From NCBI GenBank assembly GCA_004335635.1, contig QAXH01004324.1, forward strand, positions 530-25,087: a stretch of DNA of 24,558 nucleotides. Direction: 5' to 3'. Under the pieces are notes generated by a model that worked only from the letters and a program-made list of their open reading frames with translations, was not told the origin of the DNA and made no database searches. This DNA is from Chloromonas sp. AAM2 (lineage: Eukaryota; Chlorophyta; Chlorophyceae; Chlamydomonadales; Chlamydomonadaceae). Made by a program: the position numbers and the translations under genes. Below, one piece after another: positions 12,301 to 20,223 of this stretch; the first letter of the stretch is position 1, and the number at the start of each line of letters is the position of its first letter.

Positions 12301-12400
12301 CTAGCACTAGGTCAATGGGCTCCTCGGGAGGGTGCATGGCCAACGCATTGAGGAAGGAGGCGGGCAGGCCACGCACCAGAGAATGAGTGTGCGAGAACAT
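9337..12400 (-). CDS. DDAH: Dimethylarginine dimethylaminohydrolase, DDAH (6 exons)
   Basis: Exons on the minus strand, in order: 12400-12210, 11623-11541, 11233-11078, 10786-10650, 10092-9917, 9469-9337. All introns are GT-AG and the total is 291 codons plus TGA, close to the 285 aa of human DDAH1. DDAH hydrolyses asymmetric dimethylarginine and monomethylarginine to citrulline and a methylamine, clearing products of protein arginine methylation. Motifs in order: LVRGLP at 8-13, the FIEDTAVV acidic site at 66-73, HPGAEPRR at 90-97, LDGGDVLFTGK at 133-143, WVGLSQRTN at 148-156, the catalytic His in LHLKSL (H185), and the catalytic Cys in ALTCCS near the C-terminus (C284 by comparison with the human enzyme). 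The start has a strong CCACCATG context. No transit peptide is evident, so a cytosolic enzyme is likely. It diverges from the S1 gene. The assembly accounts for the whole family length without gaps. Confidence 0.93.
9500..9560. repeat. Short imperfect tandem repeat in DDAH intron 5
   Basis: CTTACCACACTAT and TATTGTAACTGTTG each occur twice in close succession. It is AT-rich compared with its surroundings and has no apparent function. Confidence 0.7.
9843..9897 (+). repeat. Dispersed repeat family D, copy 1
   Basis: This roughly 55-bp segment (GTGTGTCGCAATCCCCTTCA then GTAGGTTGGACAGGCTGG) matches 11296-11347 on the same strand and 17245-17303 inverted. It lies in DDAH intron 5. In the other two copies the GGTTGGAATCCC core resembles the tRNA-type B box of Pol III promoters (GGTTCGANTCC), so the family may be a SINE fragment; that is inference. 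Confidence 0.7.
10816..10956 (+). repeat. Dispersed repeat family E, copy B
   Basis: This 141-bp segment matches 7-149 in the same orientation, with the shared core GTGTCTAGCTGCAGTACCGTG and the shared end CCATGTAAT. It lies in DDAH intron 3, antisense to that gene. Unlike copy A it is not followed by an ATG microsatellite. Confidence 0.65.
11296..11347 (+). repeat. Dispersed repeat family D, copy 2
   Basis: Contains CAATCCCCTTCACATGTAGG followed by TTGGACGGGTTGGAATCCCT. It shares these blocks with copies at 9843 and 17245. It lies in DDAH intron 2, antisense to that gene. Confidence 0.75.
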
Positions 12401-13088
12401 GGTGGAATCACGTGATGCAGGCCTGGGGACAAACCGGCAAGGCAGTTGAGAGCAGTTGAAGCCGCCCTATTTGATTCAAATTGATTCAAATGATGGTCGC
12501 CAAGCGCGCTATCAGCGCTTCCTCAGCAACCCAACCATGCCCCTGGCCCCGATACCCAACCACTGTCTGTCACACTAACTTCAAAAAGCCGCTCAAGCAG
12601 TGATTTGCCTGCTCTGGGACAGTTCTTGGGAGTAATCCCTGGAACCCGTGGTACTGGTTGGTATCCTTGTCAGTGATGTTGGTATGTATGAACCTGTATG
12701 GACTAAAGCTGCACTCCGTCGACTATCACATTATCCGTTGCAACCTCATACTCATGCTGCCATTGCCCTGACCCATTAAGCCCGTTGAAGCGTGATCTGT
12801 CCACCTGCCTTGGCCCAGCTGCTGGTGTGCCAAGCAGCGTACGTCTGGGAGGACCTGCTTCGCTTCAGTCTTACTTCTGCTGCAGTAGATATCTTCTTCA
12901 GGGCCACAACACAGCCGGAGCCATACTGGAAGGAGTGGGGGTGTGATGCAACCGCCAACGGCAAACGACTCCTTTGTGGTGACTGGCGCAGCCAGTGCAC
13001 ATCCACCTTTCCGAACTGACGAACCTTTGCCGCCACAGTTCAACACTTCAATATTGCGCAGTGACACCTTGAAAAAAAACCCTGCACC
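12401..13088. promoter_or_regulatory. Shared upstream region between divergent DDAH and S1 genes
   Basis: These 688 bases separate two start codons that point away from each other, so both promoters and 5' leaders must lie here unless there are distant leader exons. A direct repeat of TTGATTCAAA occurs at about 12473-12490, roughly 75 bp upstream of the DDAH ATG; it is also partly self-complementary. No clear TATA box was identified. The in-frame stop TGA at 13062-13064 sets the S1 start at 13089 or later. No additional gene was recognised. Confidence 0.5.
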
Positions 13089-16000
13089 ATGCAGGCCAGG
13101 AATGGGGTACTCCGGCCCAGGACAGCTCCTTGCCCTGGAGCGCCACGGCCGATGCCTGCAACGCTTCCAGTAATCCGACGATGCCGGCATGTTTCGCTAC
13201 GGGTAGCAGCGCCTGCTAACCTGGCGCAGCAAGCATCAGAGCCACAGGTCCCTAGCAGTGCGCAGCCAGCCGCTACCCCAGCAAGTGCACAGCAGCCGCA
13301 GCAGCTATCTATTGAAGACGATATTGCAGACCTGGAGCTAGTCGAGCTAGACTCTGCACAGGAGCAGCTGCTGTCCTGGATGCTAAATGAGACCGACGAC
13401 GCCCAGGAGCAGGATTTGGATGAAATGGTAGACTACGACGAGTTTGGTGATGAGGAATACGAGGACTTAGTTGAAGAAGTGGAGCGGCTCGTCGAGGCCA
13501 GTGGAACAAACCTGTCTATCGGCGACAAGGTTGTAGGCACGGTTTACGAGGTGGACGACGAGGGCGCCTACGTTGAGATTGGGCAGAAGGCTTCAGGCTT
13601 TGTGCCACTTGCGGAATGCTCGTTCGCCAAGCTGAAGACGGTAAGCACCTGTTGCTGCGCATCTCAAGTTTCATGTGCCAAATCTGCGACACACACGCAT
13701 GCAACCTTCTCCACCTGCCCGCGCAGCCTCTCGAGGTTCTGCGCATTGGCATGAAGCGCGAGTTCCTGGTTGTTGACAGGGAGGACGAGTACGGGCAGAC
13801 AGTGCTCAGCTTGGGGGCGGTCGAGGTGGGTGCGCCGTTTTCGAACGCCACGCAAGCCCTACCCCTGGAACGCGACCTGCAATGCATGCACTGTGTGTGC
13901 ACATGCCCACACGCAGGCAGGCGTGTTCTGGCAACGCATCCGCCAGTTGCACGAGGAGGAACATACAGTTAACGTCAAGGTTGAGAGTGCCAACAAGGGC
14001 GGGTTGCTGGTCCTGTATGGACCTTACGAGGGCTTCGTGCCAGTCAGCCAGTTTGGGCCCGTGAGTATTGAGCAGACTGGAGCAACGTTGCAGAGCTGCA
14101 GGCAGCTGTAATTCTGACAAGGTCGTACCATGGCTCACATGCGTATCTGTGCAATGACCCGTGCCATGCAGGAAATCACTTTGGATAACATGGAGTCCTT
14201 GGTAGGCTCAACTATTCCTGTCAAGTTCCTGGAGGTTGATGAGGTAGGGATGTGTGCTGCACACAGTCTCTGTCATCTAACCAGCTCAGTCTGCGTACCT
14301 GGCCATCAGCCATCTTCGCAGTATATGGCATGCACAGTCAGGCTACTGAGTGCCCAGCATGATGACCCTTTTGCAAACGGTTGCCTGCACAGGAACGAGA
14401 GCGCCTGGTGTTCAGCAGCAAGCGTGCCAGTGGCAGCAACCTCCCAGGCACTAATGGGCAGTCATACAAGGTGGGCGCCTGGGCTGCAGACGTTGTTAAT
14501 GGGCCCTGAGTGCGTGCATCCGGACATACAGCAGTGCCGGGTACCTCAATGCCGCGCCCATGTATCATGAGGACAAGCATGTGCCATCCACAACCAGTTG
14601 CGTATTAAACCAATCTGTGACCAGGCACGTGTGAACTACCTTGGACTGTTTGGTCAAGGTGATGCAGATAGTTATCATGCAAACTGTCGTCAAGGCGTAT
14701 TGTTGAGGATATGCCACGGTGGTTTGTGCAAGTTCGTAGTATGGCATGCATTTCTCTCCGGGTGACGATGGTGGCACATGTAAAATATGCACTGCAGATT
14801 GGCGATGTGGCTCTGGGTGTGGTTCAGTCCGTCAAGCCATACGGTGCCTTTATTGATCTGGGTGGCGTGACGGGTCTGCTGCATGTGAGCCAAATTAGCC
14901 ACGAGCGGGTCACCAGCGTGGACAAGGTGCTTAAGGAGGGCGACCAGATCAAGGTGTGTGTGCATGTGTGTGTGCGTGTGTGTGTGTGTGTGTAGCAGAG
15001 GCCTGTGTATGGCGTGTAAGGGCGGGCGGGGTGCAGAGAACGCAAATGCAGGGATTTGGACCAGTGTGCGTGACATAGGCTGGGCAGTACAAGCAGTGTT
15101 GGTGTGGCTACTGAACTAGAAAGCGAAACATCTCACGTGTCTCCCTCTTGCGCTTGCCCAGCTCTGGTGCTGCTCAATGCGGCTTGTCCATTGATAGGTG
15201 TAGGTTCCGTCCTCATCGTGTCGAAGTTGCGCCAGGCACCTGCGCGTCATAAAAACTTTTGTGAACCAGCTTAAGCCAGAGCCGGCAGTCTACTGCTATT
15301 GACGTTGACACTTATCGCGGAGAGCAGCTGAGCTGCGTCCTTGGATGTGGTTGTCACAAGTTGCTCCGGACGCACCTTCATTATGTCACCTTGGGCACGC
15401 AACGTTGTTGCAGCAATCGTCGGTTGCAGCCAGTGACTTATCACCGATCTGCACGTTCCGCCTGTGGCTATTGGCGCGAAAGGTATAGCGCCTTCGGACT
15501 GCCCTCAGCGGCAAAAAGTACACGGCCATAGACGATGCGAAGCAAACTGGAAGTCTTGTCGCAGCAGTGCAACTCGCATGTACCATAGCAAGCCCAGCCT
15601 GTGCTGCTCCTGCCTGGGAGGCAGCCGGTGTTTCTCCAATTCACACCCTCGCAGACCCTCTGTCAACAGATGCGTTATCGGCTACTCAGCACAGCAACCC
15701 TGTATTGGACGTAGTGCTGCAGTATAAGCAGTGTGGATGTGGCTGCTGCTGCACCAGACACAACAAATGGCTGCCTGCGACATGAAGCCGACTCATCAAC
15801 CTCAGTGAATGCAGGATTGCTTGGCCGCCATGCAGTTATGAGACTCGGAGCTGTCAGTACAGAATGACGCTCCCCCACCCACCCCCCTCTGACTGTTCAG
15901 TTTTCCTCCTTGACCTGATAGTAGTTTTTCGTGTGGTTGACGGCATATTGGCATGTGGTTGGTCTGACCTCAGGTGATGATCTTGAGCCAGGACCGAGAC

Positions 16001-16174
16001 CGTGGCCGTGTCACTCTCACAACCAAGAAGCTTGAGCCCACTGCAGGCGACATGCTGAACAATCCCAAGCTCGTGTTTGAAAAGGCAGAGCAGATGGCTT
16101 CTGAATGGCGTGTGAGGTTGGACCAGGCAGGCCAGATGGCGCAGCAGGCAGACGATGCTCAGCCGATGGCTTGA
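13089..16174 (+). CDS. PRPS1: Chloroplast 30S ribosomal protein S1, three S1 domains (7 exons)
   Basis: Exons: 13089-13640, 13727-13825, 13917-14060, 14172-14243, 14393-14470, 14798-14953, 15974-16174. Every intron is GT-AG and phase 0; the product is 433 aa, the usual size of plastid S1. Residues 1-42 are Arg/Pro/Ala-rich with few acidic residues and end in RVAAPA, a typical chloroplast transit peptide and cleavage area. Residues 102-135 form a strongly acidic linker. S1 (OB-fold RNA-binding) domains lie at about 143-217, 230-305 and 316-390, shown by [22 protein letters not shown], then [18 protein letters not shown], then [24 protein letters not shown]. The protein helps the plastid 30S subunit bind mRNA during initiation. 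The last intron (14954-15973) is unusually long for this gene and contains a diverged copy of the start of the next gene. An in-frame stop at 13062 supports the chosen start. Confidence 0.93.
14954..14994. repeat. (GT)n microsatellite at a 5' splice site
   Basis: An interrupted GT/TG run begins exactly at the donor of intron 6 in the S1 gene. The donor is therefore GTGTGT rather than a standard GTGAGT, and many alternative GT positions lie directly downstream. Confidence 0.85.
15084..15113 (+). repeat. Left 30-bp direct repeat flanking the copied segment
   Basis: GCAGTACAAGCAGTGTTGGT followed by GTGGCTACTG. It matches 15719-15748 at 26 of 30 positions in direct orientation. The two copies bracket the duplicated gene-4 segment inside the S1 intron. 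Confidence 0.75.
15118..15717 (+). pseudogene. Diverged copy of the gene-4 upstream region and first-exon start
   Basis: This part of S1 intron 6 aligns colinearly with 17932-18572, which covers the upstream region, leader and first roughly 72 codons of the unrecognised gene at 18357. Shared blocks include CTCATCGTGTCGAAGTTG, GGTTGTCACAAGTTGCT and GACGATGCGAAGCAAACTGG. The start codon is ATA here (15528-15530) instead of ATG. After it the reading frame stays open through the matching region, and the two gaps relative to the gene are both 12 bases, so frame is kept. Downstream exons are absent. The copy is on the same strand as both genes. It is most simply a decayed partial duplicate, though a shared repeat origin of both segments cannot be excluded. 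Confidence 0.8.
15719..15748 (+). repeat. Right 30-bp direct repeat flanking the copied segment
   Basis: GCAGTATAAGCAGTGTGGAT followed by GTGGCTGCTG. It matches 15084-15113 at 26 of 30 positions. No equivalent was seen beside the parent sequence near 17930 or 18575. Confidence 0.75.
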
Positions 16175-17244
16175 GCCCTGCAGAGGCTCACCAGACACAG
16201 AGATACCCTGTGACAAAGGGGGAATTGTTCTTGCATGGTGCATGCTAGGCTTAATGTAGGTTCCTTGTCTGAGGACCTAGACGCAGTTGTGCGGCCTTTA
16301 GGGTTGCATGCTGGATTTGCTTGTATGAAACGATTTAGGCATTCCGGATTGTTGCTTCACCAATGGGGCATTAGGGCTGGCAGCTGTCAGAATCCAATGC
16401 GTTTCTGCATAAGGCTCCGGTCTGTCTGCCGGTTGAGTAAGACTCAAGTGCATAACTACTGGTTATTTCGGCTGGCAGGGCTACTGCCTTGACTTTTTGC
16501 GCACATGGTATCAATGTCTCGTGTTTTCTCATGTGTGTGTTGTGCCGCATCTCGTGTGCACACGCTTATGTGTTCGTATCTAGGTAGGAGCTGCAACTGC
16601 AGCACCCAGTGTGAGTCAAGACAAGAGTGTCAATTGCTCTAGAGCGTCTGCGCGTCTGTCTTGGTTGTGTTGGCTTCTTGACCCTGTCCTTGTTTGCAGG
16701 GCAGGGGGAAAGAAGTGTATTGCGTGCAGTGGCAGTTTTGCGAGCAAGGGACACACCCAATTATCATGGTGTTGTGCTTGGCCGGCTCGTGTATCCATGC
16801 TGAAGCTCTCTTTCAATTGTATCCAGACACGTAACTGGTCCCTTTTCAACACGACTGAAGGGCTACAAGCTTGACCAATACATGTACAAGCTTTCTGATG
16901 TCCACAGGTTGATCATTGCGCCTGTTTGTGCTGCAATCTAACTCCTGGCTTACTGCAGGTGGGATTGGTTTTGAGCCAATTGGGCGTTTTTGCTCGTGTG
17001 ATGTGATGTCTGCCTTTCAGCGACAGTTGCTTTACAATGCTGCTGATTCTCCGTGCATGCAGGGCGGGCCCTGGCAAATAATCATCATATGTAAACAAAT
17101 ACTACCATCATCAGTGTCACCTGGTATTCCGACTGATGACTCGATCACGCCCAGCCTCGCCATCGGGTTGCAACAACAAATGATGGGCTGTTGCTGAAGC
17201 TGACATGAAAGTTCTGGGCCCCAAGGCAGTGGTAATGGGCATCT

Positions 17245-17303
17245 CACAAGAGTTGAGGGATTCCAACCCGTCCAACCGACGTGTGTAGGGGATTGCGACA
17301 CAC
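17245..17303 (-). repeat. Dispersed repeat family D, copy 3 (inverted)
   Basis: The reverse complement reads GTGTGTCGCAATCCCCTACA, then GGTTGGACGGGTTGGAATCC. This matches 9843-9897 at its 5' part and 11296-11347 at its 3' part, so it links the two other copies into one family. It lies in intergenic sequence. Confidence 0.75.
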
Positions 17304-17766
17304 CGGCCCCATGAGGTTCAACTGGATGTGTGGCCGCCCGCTGCTGGGGCTGGACAGTGATTCCTGTTCGTCACATCAGGACTGTTGTGTGGAGAGGGCT
17401 TTAACAGCTCAGCCCAGTCACCTCACAGACAGCGTGCTACTATACTTGCGCTACACACGCGGCGGAGCTGCAGGTGATGACCTCATGCCATTCACGCATG
17501 CGGCTTGCCTGCATGTTCGGCTCATCTGCTGAAGCCCGGGTTACATTCATCAACTCTCCACTCCACAAACCCGATCAGAAGATGCAGGCGTTCTCAAGTA
17601 TGTGCCGTTCTCGTGCAGCTGTTTGAGCAATGTATCTGGCAGGCTGGACCTCACGTCCGGTTTAAGCTTTTGCTGCACCCCCTTGCTGTTCCAGCAATAC
17701 TGCACTTGCAGCAGCTGCTGGCGTGCATGTTTGTGAGTCTGCACATCTGCATGGATCAGGTTTGGT

Positions 17767-17786
17767 TGGGGGGGGGGGGGCAGGGG
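17767..17786. repeat. Poly-G run
   Basis: A run of about a dozen G bases, an interrupting C and A, and five more G bases. Its length may be uncertain in the assembly because such runs are hard to sequence. Confidence 0.85.
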
Positions 17787-17931
17787 GAAAAGTCACATGT
17801 CGCCTTGGAGCGACCCAAGGTTTGGCAACGGCTTTTAGGCTGCCTGGGATGTGTACACTGATGCATGACCCGTTGTGCATAGAACGTCGATGTGGAATCA
17901 GCCAGCAACATGTCGACATGTACTGCAGGCA

Positions 17932-18356
17932 AAAGAAACCGAAATGTCTCACGCGTCTTCTTCTTGCGCTTGCCCACCTCTTGTGCTATTAGATGCGGCT
18001 CGTCGACAAATAGGTTTAGGTTCCGTGCTCATCGTGTCGAAGTTGTGCCAGGCACTTCCGCATCATCAAAAACCTTGTGAACCCCTTTCCAATCGGCTTG
18101 GGCCGGGGCCAGCATTTCACTGTTACTCAAGTCGATACTCACTAGTGGAGAGCAGCTGAGCTAAGTCCTTGGACGTGGTTGTCACAAGTTGCTTCGGACG
18201 CACCTTCGGCAAGGCACCTTGGGCACGCAACCTTGTTGCAGCCATCGTCAGTTCCAGCCAGTGAATCATTACCGATTTGCGCCTTCCACCTGCAGCTATC
18301 GGTGCAAAAGGGTATAGCGCGTTCAGACAGCCCTCAGCGGCAAAAAGCGCAGGGCC
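17932..18356 (+). promoter_or_regulatory. Upstream/leader segment of gene 4, duplicated in the S1 intron
   Basis: This segment directly precedes the start codon of gene 4 and matches 15118-15527. In the part compared codon by codon (about 18140-18305, read on the minus strand), differences between the two copies fall on all three codon positions in similar numbers. That argues against a conserved coding sequence on that strand and fits promoter or leader sequence. The in-frame TAG at 18315-18317 sets the start at 18357 or later. Confidence 0.5.
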
Positions 18357-20176
18357 ATGGACGATGCGAAGCAAACTGGAAGTCCTGACGGAGCGGCACT
18401 CGTGGCAGTGCAACCCGCAGATACCATAGCAAGCCCAGCCTGCGCTGCTCCTGCCTTGGAGGCAGCCGGGGTTCCTCCAACTCACACCTTCGCAGACCCT
18501 CCATCAACAGATGTCCCACCAGCTCCTGGAAATCTAGCTCAGCCCAGCAACCCTGTATCGGATATAGTGCCAATTGAAGATTCTGGCTTTGGAAGCACGC
18601 CCGCGGGAGGGGCTACACCGGGTGGGGAAAAGACCGGTACTCCGAGCTTAGCCGGTGGTGCCACCCCTGGAACACCTCTTGAGGGCCAATATCGCCCGCA
18701 ACCCAAGGATGGAAAGCAGGAGTACCTCTACTTGAGCCATACCTTCGTGCATCAAAAGCTGCGTGCGTTCTCTCCACCATGCGACATAGAGCTGCAGCTT
18801 GAGATCAATGGGGCGATGCATGATGACACATATCCTGGTCATCTGGCTGAAAGCTCTGCCAAGGGCTTCTACTGCCTGGATGCGCCTCCCAAGGAAACGT
18901 TAGTGGGCAAGGAGATTTTTGGGCTGAGACTCAAGGCTGATGGACGCATTATCCTACAAGTCAAGGCGCGCAGACGCCCATTGTCCTCAGATGAAGGCAG
19001 GCGCCGGGTAAGTCAACTCGTGCACACCAACTCGTGCAATGATTATTTGTTGCATGGCCAAGCTCACATTGAGCATTAATTGCATTCTATCTGCCATCTT
19101 ACACAACTTCCGCATGCATCGCTGCCATCTCACAGAGCTGCTACATGCTTTCGCATGCAACCCTATGCGAAATCCACGCAGACTTTTTACATGCAGGCTT
19201 GTTCCAGGCGTGTTTGTTGTGTATCTCGCAGTGCCTTCACAGCACACACCCGCCCCTGGCTTGGCGGCATATCACCTGCTTTCTTTGCCCTCGCCCATCT
19301 GTCCCCAGGCTGCTTCTCTCTGCATGCACCTCGCACTTCTCGTACTGACTGCCACCCTCTGCCTTAGGCACATTGTCTTGTGCATGCCATGTATTGTGCC
19401 TTGCCTTAACCGTGTTGGTTGCCCACCCTGCCTTTTGCCACAGCTGAACCCGCGTGTGATCGGCATCACTACCTCCATCCGCGTGGACTTTCTCAAGCAG
19501 TGCTTTGAAGACCTCCAGGAGCCCAGGCACCCGGTAAACATCAAGGTGGAGATCAACGGAGTGAGGCAGCCGGAACTCTTCACGGGAGCCAGCATCAGCC
19601 ACAACAGGTGTGTGCACATGCCCAAGTGTGTGTGCGTGTGCGTGCGCGCATGTGCACGTTTGTGCATGTGAGTGTGTTTGTGAGTGCAAGTGCGTGTGCG
19701 GGTGTGGGTGGGTGGGCGTGCACGTGTTTGAACGTGTGGGTGGGTGAGTGGCTGGGTGGCCGTGTGTGTGCCCAAGCAAAGGCGTTCCTCAGACATGTGT
19801 ATAGTTAAGGAACTCTTTCCGTGGGAGTTCAGGAGCACAACAGCATGCAAGATGTCACACACTCGCTTGGCCTAACTCAGCGGCTGGCTCGCACGCATGC
19901 TCGTTTGGGCTTGATCACACTTTTGCATGCCGCATGAGCTCTTTGTATGTATTTTGCTGCAGCTGCCTTCCCCTGTATCGCATCCATACACAGCACGTAC
20001 AATTGTCACTCAGGCACAGCTTCCATTTGTGCACGTGTAATGCAGGCAGGGCAGCTACTACGTCCTGGGGCTGCCATTCGCTTTGGTGCACGGGCGTGCA
20101 TTCGTCGCCTGGCGTCAGTTGGACCATGAGACCCTGGAGCTGGCAGTGCAGGATGTGGACCCGGCACTCATGGTGC

Positions 20177-20223
<47 letters not shown>

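Larger units (their letters stand above)
16175..18356. other. Intergenic region between the S1 gene and gene 4
   Basis: This region should hold the 3' UTR of the S1 gene and the promoter and leader of gene 4. The first TGTAA after the S1 stop is at 17090-17094, which would imply a UTR of about 900 bases if used. It contains an inverted copy of repeat family D (17245-17303), a run of G bases (17767-17779), and from 17932 the segment that is duplicated in the S1 intron. Open frames of up to 118 codons exist, but none has recognisable motifs. On the minus strand at 17756-17977 a Lys/Arg-rich frame was inspected and not accepted. Confidence 0.5.

Noticed and set aside
13516..13902. 128-codon minus-strand frame across S1 exons 1 and 2
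   Set aside because: Shadow of the S1 gene; it crosses an intron and shows no protein family motif.
17756..17977. Minus-strand frame with a Lys/Arg-rich start
   Set aside because: No recognisable family; the related sequence in the S1 intron carries stops and changes of charge, and the frame ends in G-run-derived Pro codons.
18123..18485. 120-codon open frame on the minus strand over the gene-4 leader and first exon
   Set aside because: Compared with its copy in the S1 intron, base changes are spread over all three codon positions and the copy has a one-base gap, so there is no sign of coding constraint on this strand.
19237..19862. Two long minus-strand frames rich in Thr, His and Arg
   Set aside because: They come from the GT-rich simple sequence and shadow exon 2 of gene 4 on the other strand.
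20050..20172. Alternative acceptor four bases downstream for exon 3 of gene 4
   Set aside because: It would shift the frame and lose the GSYYVLGLPF sequence that matches the other two repeats; the acceptor ending at 20045 keeps the frame.
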